Shown here: piece after piece, positions 1 to 8,206 of the stretch | How the letters are laid out: each line of letters starts with the position of its first letter | Numbering within the stretch: position 1 is the stretch's first letter | Program-made: the position numbers and the translations under genes | The notes under the pieces: generated by a model | Databases searched by the model: none | The model's input: only the letters and a program-made list of their open reading frames with translations | What the model was told of the DNA's origin: nothing | NCBI GenBank assembly: GCA_002395155.1 | Contig: DGWD01000009.1 | Span: 56,179 to 120,178 of the forward strand | Origin: Treponema sp. UBA4267 | GTDB lineage: Bacteria > Spirochaetota > Spirochaetia > Treponematales > Treponemataceae | Direction: 5' to 3' | Length of the DNA stretch: 64,000 nt

Positions 1-74
1 TCGCCGTTTTGAGGGTTTTGTAATACCCCCTCAATCAGAGTGTTTTCGAAAGCCGTTTTACTCCTTCGCGGCAT
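1..74 (-). CDS. 5' fragment of an unidentified reading frame, cut by the window edge
   Basis: Reading the minus strand from the ATG at 72-74, 24 codons stay open to the window edge, beginning MPRRSKTAFENTLIEGVL. It would be transcribed divergently from queA. No good ribosome binding site precedes it, and an open stretch this short occurs often by chance. The bases from 1 to about 120 look richer in GC than the following genes. I do not recognise the protein. It may be the start of a real neighbour or just non-coding DNA. Confidence 0.25.
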   Translation of the reverse strand, partial: MPRRSKTAFENTLIEGVLQNPQNG

Positions 75-136
75 TTTTTTCGGAACGGTTATAATCCGGA
101 AGCCCTGAATACGGAAAACTTATACTGAAACCGCAT

Positions 137-165
137 TTCACAATCTTTTTGATTTATGCTAAACT
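137..165 (+). promoter_or_regulatory. queA promoter, predicted leaderless
   Basis: A -35 box TTCACA (137-142), a 17-base spacer and a -10 box TAAACT (160-165) lie just before queA. Only 6 bases separate the -10 box from the ATG at 172, so transcription should begin at or next to the start codon. No Shine-Dalgarno sequence is present. An overlapping alternative -10, TATGCT at 155-160, is possible. Confidence 0.5.
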
Positions 166-171
166 GTGCCC

Positions 172-1245
172 ATGTTAACTTCTGATTTTAATTTTGATTT
201 ACCTGAAGAATTAATCGCCCAGCATCCAAGTGGTGTTCGTGGACAGGATAAACTTATGCTTTTGGATCGTGCAAGTGGCCAGGTAGAACATCATATGATG
301 GATGATCTTCCATCTTTAATCACTCCTGATACTTTAATGATTTTTAATAATTCCAGAGTACGTCGTGCCCGTGTTTATGGTATAAAAGAAACTACAGGTC
401 GTGAGCAGGAATTTATGTTTCTGAATACGATTGATAAAGAATGTACAATCTGGAATACAATGGTAAAATCTGCCAAAAAACAGAAGCCTGGTATGCATTA
501 TAAATTTCCTGATGGAACAATTGGTACTATAGTTGATGTCCCTGGAAATGCCGGTACTGAATTCCGTGCCATGAAGTTTGATTTTGCGATTGATGAAGAC
601 TGGTTCGAACGTAACGGTCATATTCCTCTTCCTCCATACATTAAACGTGGTGATACAGAAGAAGATTCTGAACGTTATCAGAATGTTTATGCAGATCAGA
701 CTGGTTCTGCGGCTTGTCCTACAGCAGGTTTGCATTTTACAAAAGAAATGCTGGAACGTTTGGATAAGACTGGAATTGAACGTCATTTTGTAACTTTGCA
801 TGTTGGACTTGGAACTTTCCTTCCTGTGCGTGAAGATCAGATTGAAAATCATAAGATGCATGAAGAATGGTATACAATTCCAAAAGAAACTGCCGATGCA
901 ATCAACAAGGCTAAGGCTCAAGGTCGTCCAATTCTTGCAGTAGGAACTACAAGTGTAAGAACTTTGGAATCTGCAGCTCAGAAGCTGGAACAGTCTGGTC
1001 TTAAGCCTGGACAGAATGGTGAATGGGTTCATGCAGGAACATCTTCTACATCAATTTTTATGTATCCGGGTTTTGAATTTAAGGTTGTAGATAAAATGTT
1101 TACAAACTTCCACACACCAGAAAGTACTTTAATTATGCTGGTAAGTGCCTTCGCCGGAAGAGAACACATCCTAAGTGCCTACAAAGAAGCTGTGGAAAAC
1201 CGATACCGATTTTTCAGCTATGGGGACTGCATGCTGATACGCTAG
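172..1245 (+). CDS. queA: S-adenosylmethionine:tRNA ribosyltransferase-isomerase (QueA)
   Basis: QueA transfers and rearranges the ribose of S-adenosylmethionine onto 7-aminomethyl-7-deazaguanine in tRNA, making epoxyqueuosine, the next-to-last step of queuosine synthesis in the cytoplasm. The 357-residue product has the family's usual length and its hallmarks: an N-terminal FDLPEELIAQHP, TAGLHFT near residue 184, GLGTFLPVR soon after, and FTNFHTPESTLIMLVSAF near the end. A GTG at 166 is in frame, but the ATG at 172 gives the normal N-terminus and fits the promoter spacing. No other queuosine gene is nearby. The last codons (DCMLIR, stop) are repeated almost exactly 62 bases downstream, outside the gene. 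Confidence 0.96.
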   Translation: MLTSDFNFDLPEELIAQHPSGVRGQDKLMLLDRASGQVEHHMMDDLPSLITPDTLMIFNNSRVRRARVYGIKETTGREQEFMFLNTIDKECTIWNTMVKSAKKQKPGMHYKFPDGTIGTIVDVPGNAGTEFRAMKFDFAIDEDWFERNGHIPLPPYIKRGDTEEDSERYQNVYADQTGSAACPTAGLHFTKEMLERLDKTGIERHFVTLHVGLGTFLPVREDQIENHKMHEEWYTIPKETADAINKAKAQGRPILAVGTTSVRTLESAAQKLEQSGLKPGQNGEWVHAGTSSTSIFMYPGFEFKVVDKMFTNFHTPESTLIMLVSAFAGREHILSAYKEAVENRYRFFSYGDCMLIR

Positions 1246-1322
1246 TTTTGCTTGCAAAACTAGGTAGTGAGCGAAGCGAACGTAGTGACTGCATGTTTAT
1301 CCGCTAGTTTTGCGAAGCAAAA
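1225..1322. repeat. 62-bp-period duplication of the queA 3' end, with hairpins
   Basis: The segment starting GACTGCATG at 1225 recurs at 1287 with few changes through CGCTAGTTTTGC, so the end of queA including its stop codon exists twice. The first copy is followed by a palindrome, CTAGTTTTGC and GCAAAACTAG around two bases (1242-1263). The second copy ends in TTTTGC-GAA-GCAAAA (1308-1322). The intervening part contains GAGCGAAGCG. The block sits between convergent queA and the FAD-subunit gene and could end transcription from both sides, although neither hairpin has a good T-tract. Confidence 0.75.
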
Positions 1323-2117
1323 TTATGTTAGTTGTTCAAAAGAGTAGCGGGCCAGGTTGATGAACTGTTGTTTCATTACATCTGAAATCATCTGGTCTTG
1401 TGCTACTTTTTCAAATTCTTTTGTAATTAAATCTTCAATTTCATTTACATCCTTCTGAGAAAGAGGAAGACGTCTTCCAATCATAGCATTTTCAAAGTCC
1501 TTACTGGTAAAGGTGAAGGGACCTGCAAAGGCCAGGTGGATTTTAAGAAGAGAATTTTTTTCAGTATCAGCTAGGAATGCAAATGATGCAGAGCGTTTTG
1601 AAATCTTTTTTTCGTGACCAATTCTGCGGAAAATAGAAAGTTCTGCATCCAAAAGAGGAATTTTTATATTTGAAAGAATAAAACCTTCTGGAACGCCCTT
1701 AAAATTTTTTATATTTTCTGTTCTTGTATCATTTTGATTACGGAATTCTAATTTAGTATCCAGAGCCATAAGTGGTGCAAAAAGAGTATGATGATGGTCT
1801 TTTGCACAAATGTTTCCGCCTATAGTTGCAATATTTCTTATAGAAGGATTTGCAATTGTGTATAAGGCTTCAGATAAAATAGGAGGAAGATGAGAGCCAA
1901 GAGCAAGTAATTCTGCCAAAGTTGCTCCAGGTCCAACATTTATATATCTTTCGTGGCGTTCTATTTGAGAAAGTTCTTTTATTCCATGTGTTGATACAAA
2001 TTTTTCTGGCAATTCTTCTATTTGACTACAACCGCCAACCACCTGAATTCCAGCATTATTATTGAGAATTTTTATTAATTCATAAGTATTTTTTGCATAT
2101 AGGACTGTTTTAGACAT
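1323..2117 (-). CDS. FAD-binding subunit of a molybdenum-hydroxylase-like complex (XdhB/CoxM type)
   Basis: In the xanthine dehydrogenase/CO dehydrogenase family this medium subunit carries FAD and passes electrons from the iron-sulfur subunit to an acceptor. The 264-residue product shows the FAD site: VVGGCSQ at 26-32 and ATIGGNIC at 97-104, followed by a LMALDTKLEF-type strand. The C-terminal CO-dehydrogenase-flavoprotein-like domain is present (RIGHEKKISKRSASFAF). It is the last gene of a five-gene operon and overlaps the iron-sulfur gene by one base (stop and start share it). Of the three subunits, this one best keeps its family motifs. The substrate cannot be predicted. Confidence 0.85.
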   Translation of the reverse strand: MSKTVLYAKNTYELIKILNNNAGIQVVGGCSQIEELPEKFVSTHGIKELSQIERHERYINVGPGATLAELLALGSHLPPILSEALYTIANPSIRNIATIGGNICAKDHHHTLFAPLMALDTKLEFRNQNDTRTENIKNFKGVPEGFILSNIKIPLLDAELSIFRRIGHEKKISKRSASFAFLADTEKNSLLKIHLAFAGPFTFTSKDFENAMIGRRLPLSQKDVNEIEDLITKEFEKVAQDQMISDVMKQQFINLARYSFEQLT

Positions 2118-2596
2118 CAGGTAACTCTCTTTATCTTTTTATTTGCAAAATAAATAGCGTGAATAATGCCATTTACCAAAGTATCTAAGTCTGTACAACA
2201 TGGGGCAAGATTTTTTACACTTTCAGAAATTTCTTCGCGAGTTGGAATTTTCGGCATTTTTAGAATTTGATATGCAGCAAAAATTTTGCCAGCGTTACAA
2301 TAACCGCAAAGTTTGATTCCAGCCTTGTTAAAGCCCTGCATGATAAGCTCGTATTCTTCGGTTTTTGCAAAATAATCTAGCGTGACAATATCATTTCCTT
2401 TTACAATTCCAACTGGTATTTTACAAGATACAACTGGAATGTCATTTAGTAAAACTGTACAAGAACCACAAAAACCTTGTCCGCAACCATTTTTTACTGT
2501 CAGGCAGGCATTTTTACGTAAAACCTTCATCAGAGAATCTTCTGCATTAGCTTCTAAAATTGTTTTTGTTCCGTTTAGAATTACAGGAATTTTCAT
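2117..2596 (-). CDS. [2Fe-2S] subunit of a molybdenum-hydroxylase-like complex (XdhC/CoxS type)
   Basis: Small electron-transfer subunit of the xanthine dehydrogenase family, 159 residues, the normal length. The plant-ferredoxin-like N-terminal cluster is complete: Cys38, Cys43, Cys46 and Cys58. The second cluster is altered. Cys97 and Cys100 are present (LCGYCNAG rather than QCGxCTPG), but the usual C-R-C pair is replaced by Pro132-Cys133-Cys134 (APCCT), so the third ligand is shifted by one position. The gene overlaps the large-subunit gene upstream by 4 bases and the FAD gene by 1, indicating coupled translation. Whether the second cluster assembles is uncertain. Confidence 0.85.
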   Translation of the reverse strand: MKIPVILNGTKTILEANAEDSLMKVLRKNACLTVKNGCGQGFCGSCTVLLNDIPVVSCKIPVGIVKGNDIVTLDYFAKTEEYELIMQGFNKAGIKLCGYCNAGKIFAAYQILKMPKIPTREEISESVKNLAPCCTDLDTLVNGIIHAIYFANKKIKRVT

Positions 2597-4818
2597 TTGT
2601 TTTCTCCTTGCTGATTATTGGTTCTATCCTTAATCAACTGGAAAAGCTGACTTTCTGTACAAGGTAATTCAGTTACCTGCTTTGTAAGGGCTAAAGAAAG
2701 TGCAGATGCAAAGGCTGCTGGAAGGGTGTTATGAACAAGACCTCCAATCTGTCCCGATTTATTGTTTGAGTTTATAAAATTAATTTTGATTGAGTCGCAG
2801 CTTACGGTCTTTCCTTTTACAAGCATGCCCAATTCCTGCTGTATTTCAAGTTTGATTGTTCTGATTGCGGCAGCTTCATCAAAAATTTCACCACAATCTA
2901 CGGCCATCCAAATTCCATTTATTTTTTCGCTATAAGTATAGGTATCAAGCTGAACTTCTACAATTGTAGCGGCCGTCGATTTTGTAATAAAAGGGTCACC
3001 TGTAAAGTTTTCTTTATCCCACTTTGCTTTTGTGCTTCTTGGCAGGCTTTTTTTAGAAGTAATTGGAAGAGCCTGATGGAAACGCTTTTTCTGAATTTCC
3101 TGGCAACATTTTTTTATAAGTTCATTCATTACACCAATTGAAGAATTTAACTCTTCTGGGTTTTCTGGAAGTTCATCAATGTTGAAGTCTGAGTTAATAA
3201 TTACATTCTGCTTTTGGATTTGAAGTATTTCTGTTGCAGTTTTTTTCCAAATTTCCTGAATAACTTCTGATGGTTTTGGACTATGAATTACAAGTTTGTC
3301 ATCAGTGTTTAGAGTAACTTCAATTTTTTGATCATAAGGGAAGGCCGTACTTCCTTTGTAGCCAGAAACTACATAACCACTTGCAAGTCCAATTCCACGT
3401 AAAGGAAGGGCAAAGAAAGGTTTACTGTCTTTTTCGGTTCTATCTATAGCCTCCATATGGAAGGAAGCATATTTTCGATTAAAATCAGCATTTTTAATTA
3501 CACTTTCTAGTAATTTATCAAAGTTTTCAGCTTCTATTTCGAATGGGAATGCCTGATCTTTATTTTTTTTGTCCTGCTGACAATTCAAAAGCCTTACTTC
3601 ATCTGGAAGCTGCTGAGTTATATTACAAATTTTTTGTATTTCATTTTCAATTGCAAAAAACGATTGTGAATCTACAACTTTTAGAGAAATTGTTGTAGGC
3701 GGATTTTTGGAAGTATGGGTGTTTGTATGTATATAGAGATTTTTTGGTTTGTAAAAGTTACATGCCGCAATTGTAATTCGGTCTGTAATTTCTTGTACAA
3801 AAGGATTTCCGCATCCAACATCAATATCTATCAAAACTTTTAAGGCAGAAAGGTGTCCCTGAGCATCAAGGGCACTCTGGTAGTTAATTTGAGTTTGAAC
3901 TCCAGGCTTCAGGTAATAATCCTGTTCTTTCTGTGTTAAAACTAATTTAATTGGTTTCTTTGAAAGGTATGCCGCAAGAGCAGCTTGAGCCGCTATGATA
4001 CTGGTTCTCCATAGTCCTGTTGGATATGTTCCAGAAACCTTTGTTTTGTGGATGTATATATTTTCACTTTTTATAGAAAGAACTTGGGAAAGGAGTTTTT
4101 GAGTTAGACTGGTCCATTTTGTTGGAACGTAAATGTGGAGGTTTGAACCTTCCATGTATGCAAAAGCACCTTCTGTTTCTTTCCATTTTGGAGATTCCAA
4201 AGATTGTTTCCAAGTATTACTTGTTATAAGGCTTTTGTCGTTGAAGAGTTCTTTATCAGCTTCTGCTACTGACTTATTTTGATAAAGTCCGTATTTTACT
4301 TCGCGGCTGGCAAGTGTGATATTTGGATTTTCTTCGATTCCTGATTCAGAAATTACTGTATCAAGGGAAGGCATGTCATTTATCTGCTCAAGAACTTCTG
4401 TAAAGTTTTCTGCTTCTTCCTGTTTATTTTGATTTGTAATTACATTGTGCAGGGCGGATTCAAGGTTTTTTACATCTAAATCGATTGATACTTTTTCTAA
4501 AAGTTCTGTAATTACGCTTTCATCTGGACCAATCAAAATTCCAAGTGGTTCTCCAGCATAAGATATATCGTCAAAACCGAAAATCTTACTTTCAAAATCA
4601 CCAATTTTAAGTATTTTATCGCCCGGAATATCTTTTGCAGTGTAAAGTACGTAGTCAGCTGGCAAATCTGGAATTGAAATGTTTAAAACTTTTCCGGCTG
4701 GGGCAGGGCTACGAATCAAAGCCGCAAACAAAGAACCTGCTCTATCATAATCAGTGTAAAAACCTGTTGTATCAAGAGAACGAATTAGTTTTTTGCCTGC
4801 AGTTTTTTTTGTTGACAT
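2593..4818 (-). CDS. Divergent large subunit resembling xanthine dehydrogenase/aldehyde oxidase (XdhA/CoxL type)
   Basis: 741 residues with the overall plan of the molybdopterin-binding subunit: an N-terminal Ald_Xan_dh-like domain (residues about 15-100), a region around 260-330 matching the family's AAxAAxLA...KPIKLVLTQKE section, and a C-terminal VEVQLD...AVDCGEIFDEAA section. Several hallmark motifs are missing. The GGGFGG loop reads SGTYPTG (about 260), the RGFGxPQ cofactor motif reads LKVVDSQ (about 378), no GQG motif is found near 508, and the GVGE stretch carrying the catalytic glutamate reads QIGGL (about 688). It may be a non-catalytic or re-purposed member. Its start lies 1 base after the aminotransferase stop, with AGGAAA upstream as ribosome binding site. 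Confidence 0.75.
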   Translation of the reverse strand: MSTKKTAGKKLIRSLDTTGFYTDYDRAGSLFAALIRSPAPAGKVLNISIPDLPADYVLYTAKDIPGDKILKIGDFESKIFGFDDISYAGEPLGILIGPDESVITELLEKVSIDLDVKNLESALHNVITNQNKQEEAENFTEVLEQINDMPSLDTVISESGIEENPNITLASREVKYGLYQNKSVAEADKELFNDKSLITSNTWKQSLESPKWKETEGAFAYMEGSNLHIYVPTKWTSLTQKLLSQVLSIKSENIYIHKTKVSGTYPTGLWRTSIIAAQAALAAYLSKKPIKLVLTQKEQDYYLKPGVQTQINYQSALDAQGHLSALKVLIDIDVGCGNPFVQEITDRITIAACNFYKPKNLYIHTNTHTSKNPPTTISLKVVDSQSFFAIENEIQKICNITQQLPDEVRLLNCQQDKKNKDQAFPFEIEAENFDKLLESVIKNADFNRKYASFHMEAIDRTEKDSKPFFALPLRGIGLASGYVVSGYKGSTAFPYDQKIEVTLNTDDKLVIHSPKPSEVIQEIWKKTATEILQIQKQNVIINSDFNIDELPENPEELNSSIGVMNELIKKCCQEIQKKRFHQALPITSKKSLPRSTKAKWDKENFTGDPFITKSTAATIVEVQLDTYTYSEKINGIWMAVDCGEIFDEAAAIRTIKLEIQQELGMLVKGKTVSCDSIKINFINSNNKSGQIGGLVHNTLPAAFASALSLALTKQVTELPCTESQLFQLIKDRTNNQQGENK

Positions 4819-4819
4819 A

Positions 4820-6043
4820 TTATTTCCTGTTTTCCATTCCTATTTGAGTGACTGTATCAATTACCAGTTGGGCTGCATCCTCTGTCATATCTGGATAAAG
4901 AGGAATTGAGATTGTCCTTTGATAATGGTCTTCTGCCTGTGGGTAGTTTTCTGCTGTAAAATCTGGGTAGAGTTCTTTCCAGTAGGTGAAATGGAAGATT
5001 GGGATAAAGTGAACCGAAATTCCAAGTCCTGCTGCCTGCATCTTTTTTGCAAATTCTTCACGGCTTATAGTAAGTTTTTCTGGAATTATACGCATTAAAT
5101 AAAGGTGCCAGGCATTTCCTTCGCCATCAGGGGGAAGCTGGATAAAGTCCAGTTTTGAGAAGGCCTTATTATATTTTTCAACGATCTTTTTTCTCTGTTC
5201 AAAAAAGAGATTTGCACGGTCTACCTGACAGCAACCAAGAGCAGCCAATAAATCTGGAAGATTGAATTTGTAGCCTGGTGCAATAATGTCATATTCCCAA
5301 GATGCTCGTGGAGAAGTGTAACGGTCCCAGGTAGTTCTGTCCATTCCGTGCATGCGCATAACTGTCATACGTTTTGCCAGGTCTGGGTTTCTGGTACAAA
5401 CCATTCCACCTTCCGCAGTGGTAATTGTCTTTGTAACATAGAAAGAAAAAACACCCACATCTCCAATTGCACCTGCAAAACCAAGAGAAGTTTTTGAAGG
5501 AAAGGAGTGGGCTGCATCTTCTATAACATATATTTTGTGGTCTGGAGTGGAATATTTTTTTGCCAGTTCCAGAATAGCCTTCATGTTGCAGACATTTCCT
5601 GCAATATGAACAGGTACAATGGCCTGAACTTTATGGCCGTTCTGAGCATCTTTTTTTAAGATTTCTTCTATTTTATTTGGGTCTATGCTGTAGGAATCTT
5701 TTTCTATATCTGCAAAATAAACATCTGCTCCCAGGTGACGGGCACAAGCGGCAGTTGAAACAAAAGTATAAGGTGTGGTGATTACGGCATTACCTGCTTT
5801 TACACCGCATGCTTCCATTGCCAGAATCATGCCGGATGTGTTTGAATTAACAGCAAGACTGATGATGGGGTCACGGCCTTTTTCCTGGTCGTCCGGACAA
5901 GTTAGGGCAGCCGAAAATTTTTTTTCAAACTCCAGGGCGTACTTGCCTGTTGTGAGCCAGCCGGAACGTAAAACATCCAAAACGGCATCTTCTTCGGCCT
6001 TTGTAATTGCAGCTCTGTGAAATGGAACTTTTATTTCTGCCAT
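4820..6043 (-). CDS. DegT/DnrJ/EryC1/StrS-family PLP aminotransferase (nucleotide-sugar aminotransferase)
   Basis: Members of this family transfer an amino group, usually from glutamate, to a keto-sugar attached to a nucleotide, supplying amino sugars for surface polysaccharide or glycoprotein. The 407-residue product has the expected PLP-binding lysine at Lys205 in FYVTKTITTAEGG, the ring-nitrogen aspartate at Asp176 in VIEDAAHS, and PYTFVSTA at 91-98. It lies 12 bases after a sugar 4,6-dehydratase that could make its substrate, the classic arrangement for 4-amino-6-deoxy sugars. The three molybdenum-hydroxylase-like genes follow immediately. The exact sugar is not deducible. Confidence 0.92.
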   Translation of the reverse strand: MAEIKVPFHRAAITKAEEDAVLDVLRSGWLTTGKYALEFEKKFSAALTCPDDQEKGRDPIISLAVNSNTSGMILAMEACGVKAGNAVITTPYTFVSTAACARHLGADVYFADIEKDSYSIDPNKIEEILKKDAQNGHKVQAIVPVHIAGNVCNMKAILELAKKYSTPDHKIYVIEDAAHSFPSKTSLGFAGAIGDVGVFSFYVTKTITTAEGGMVCTRNPDLAKRMTVMRMHGMDRTTWDRYTSPRASWEYDIIAPGYKFNLPDLLAALGCCQVDRANLFFEQRKKIVEKYNKAFSKLDFIQLPPDGEGNAWHLYLMRIIPEKLTISREEFAKKMQAAGLGISVHFIPIFHFTYWKELYPDFTAENYPQAEDHYQRTISIPLYPDMTEDAAQLVIDTVTQIGMENRK

Positions 6044-6055
6044 ATTTAAATCCTT

Positions 6056-7558
6056 TTATAATAAATCAGTTCTTTTTTGATTATCGTTTTTGATTTCTTC
6101 GTAAAAGTCTTTAAGGCTTTTGCAATCATCACACAATATCTTTATAAGTTTATCACGATTTCTAAAATCTGACTCTTTTGTTGGTGTATAGAAGCAAATT
6201 GGATACAGCTCTTCAAGAAGTTTTGAAAGTCTTTTTGAATCGTATTCTTTATTATCCAGAGTAAGAAGTTTTTTATACTTGGTCTGGGTTGGATGTTCTT
6301 CTTCCAGCCAAAGTGGTTCAATCAATCTTTCACCTTTTCTTGCTCCTACAATTTTAATATCAATGTCTTTGTAAGGTTCAAGTCCTGAAAATTTGATGAT
6401 TTGTTTGGCTAAATCAATAATTTTGATTGGTTCACCCATGTCTAAGAGGTAAGATTTTCCATTTTCACCAACACCACCAGTTTGCAATACAAGAGAACAG
6501 GCTTCCGGAATAGTCATAAAGAAGCGGACCATGTTTTCGTCAGTAACGGTGATAGGTCCACCAGTTTTTATTTGATTCTGGAAAAGAGGGAGGATAGAGC
6601 CACGGCTTCCAAGAACATTTCCGAATCTTACAAACATAAGAGCCTGATTTTCACTTGCAGATTTTGCAGCGTCCAGAACAAGTTTTTCGCAGAGCATTTT
6701 AGAAACTCCGTAAACTGAAACAGGAGAAACTGCTTTATCTGTTGAAATCAAAACAAAACGATCAACTTTGTATTTAAGGCTGGCGTCAAGAAGGTTTTTT
6801 GTACCAAAAACGTTGTTTTCAATTGCCGCAACCTGATTTTCTTCCATCATTGGAACATGTTTGTAGGCTGCACAGTGGAAAATTACATTACATTTTGTGT
6901 TTTTAATGATGTAATCAATGTATTCTCTATCCCTCATATCACCAATGATAGGGACGATTGTTGCTTTTTCACCAACTCCTTCTGACTGCAAAAGACGGAG
7001 CTCTCTGTAAATCTGGCAGATTGAGTTTTCTCCATGGCCAAAAAGATAAAGTCTTTCAGCACCTCCAGACAAAAGCTGACGTGCTAATTCTGAACCGATT
7101 GATCCTCCAGCACCGGTAATTAAAACTCTTTTTCCACGAAGGTAATTTAAGCTTTCTTTAAGGCTGATTGTGACTGGAGTACGGCCTAAAATATCAAGAG
7201 GATCAATTTCGCGAGTTTGTACTAAATGGGCGGTTCCAGTAACTACCTGGCTTATGCCCGGCAGGATTTTTATATGAGAAAAACCGTTTTTTGTAAGAGT
7301 TTCGTAAATTTCTCTGATTCGTTCAGTAGGTGCAGAAGGAATTGCTATAATTGCTTCATCTAAATCTGAATTTGAAAGAATTGAAGTAACACCACTTATT
7401 GGACCTAAAACAGGAATACCATCAATTGTAGTTCCAATTAAATCTTTATTATCATCTATAAAGGCGTTTACTTTTCCAAAGATTTTTTTACGTTTGATAT
7501 CATCGGCAATGGTTTGACCTGCAAACCCCGCTCCAATGATGTATATTCTTTTATCCAT
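6056..7558 (-). CDS. NDP-sugar 4,6-dehydratase, CapD/FlaA1/WbpM-like, soluble form
   Basis: The enzyme family oxidises and dehydrates a nucleotide sugar (typically UDP-GlcNAc) to a 4-keto-6-deoxy sugar. The 500-residue product has an N-terminal Rossmann-like domain (IYIIGAGFAG, residues 5-14), then the short-chain dehydrogenase core with TGAGGSIGSE at 148-157, STDK at 272-275 and the Tyr283-x3-Lys287 pair. The membrane helices found at the start of long WbpM/CapD proteins are absent, and the catalytic tyrosine is kept whereas long members often have methionine. It is the first gene of the operon, with a weak ribosome binding site (TGGGAAA), and probably feeds the adjacent aminotransferase. 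Confidence 0.9.
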   Translation of the reverse strand: MDKRIYIIGAGFAGQTIADDIKRKKIFGKVNAFIDDNKDLIGTTIDGIPVLGPISGVTSILSNSDLDEAIIAIPSAPTERIREIYETLTKNGFSHIKILPGISQVVTGTAHLVQTREIDPLDILGRTPVTISLKESLNYLRGKRVLITGAGGSIGSELARQLLSGGAERLYLFGHGENSICQIYRELRLLQSEGVGEKATIVPIIGDMRDREYIDYIIKNTKCNVIFHCAAYKHVPMMEENQVAAIENNVFGTKNLLDASLKYKVDRFVLISTDKAVSPVSVYGVSKMLCEKLVLDAAKSASENQALMFVRFGNVLGSRGSILPLFQNQIKTGGPITVTDENMVRFFMTIPEACSLVLQTGGVGENGKSYLLDMGEPIKIIDLAKQIIKFSGLEPYKDIDIKIVGARKGERLIEPLWLEEEHPTQTKYKKLLTLDNKEYDSKRLSKLLEELYPICFYTPTKESDFRNRDKLIKILCDDCKSLKDFYEEIKNDNQKRTDLL

Positions 7559-7688
7559 TTTCCCAAACCCATTTTAATTTTAGCATAGTAGCAACAAAAT
7601 CTCAATCTTATGATAAAAATCTCTAAACTAAAGGCAAAATATTCCGATGAAGTAAATGATAGTCGATAAATATTTTTGGGGTGTTTCT

Positions 7689-8192
7689 ATGGGGAAACTT
7701 AAAAGATTAATTACTGTTTGTTTTATTGTGATGTTAGCATCACATGCTTTTGCAAAACAAATTAGCTTTCAAGTTGTTCAGCATGACCAGACATCAAGTG
7801 TTGTAACAGAACAGTCTTTGGTTATTGAAGATGAAGTTTTGAACTCATTTTTTGAATCAGGATATATTGTTACAAATTCAGATGCTGCAATGTCTAATTC
7901 TGATGGTCAGGATGATCTTCTTTTTAAGGCAGGAATTGGGGAGGCCTTTGAAGGTTGTTCTGAATATTTTGTTCAGATTAATTTATTTTTTACTAGAACA
8001 GATCAAACAACAAGTAAGAATTCTGATTTGGAAAAAATAAACTTTACAATTGCAAAAACAAATACTGGTAAGACAATCGCCAATAAAAGTTTCGACAATA
8101 TCAAAATAGTAAATGTAAAAACTGACTTGAAGAAGGTTTCTCTAAGTCTGGTTAAAGAAATAAATAAAGCATTAAATGCATATAAAGCCTAA
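7689..8192 (+). CDS. Small exported protein of unknown function
   Basis: 167 residues, not recognised. The chosen ATG gives a typical signal peptide (MGKLKRLITVCFIVMLASHAFA) and is preceded by a G-rich stretch (GGGGTG). An upstream in-frame ATG at 7656 would add 11 residues before the signal and looks worse. The mature part is rich in Ser, Thr and Asn and seems to alternate short strands, with a FEGCSEYFVQINLFF core. It ends 14 bases before the SPOR-domain gene and is probably co-transcribed with it, so an envelope role is likely. Confidence 0.8.
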   Translation: MGKLKRLITVCFIVMLASHAFAKQISFQVVQHDQTSSVVTEQSLVIEDEVLNSFFESGYIVTNSDAAMSNSDGQDDLLFKAGIGEAFEGCSEYFVQINLFFTRTDQTTSKNSDLEKINFTIAKTNTGKTIANKSFDNIKIVNVKTDLKKVSLSLVKEINKALNAYKA

Positions 8193-8206
8193 GGATGGGT
8201 AGGGAA

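Noticed and set aside
334..1032. 232-codon open frame antisense to queA
   Set aside because: Low-quality composition, fully inside a well-supported gene, and no start signals.
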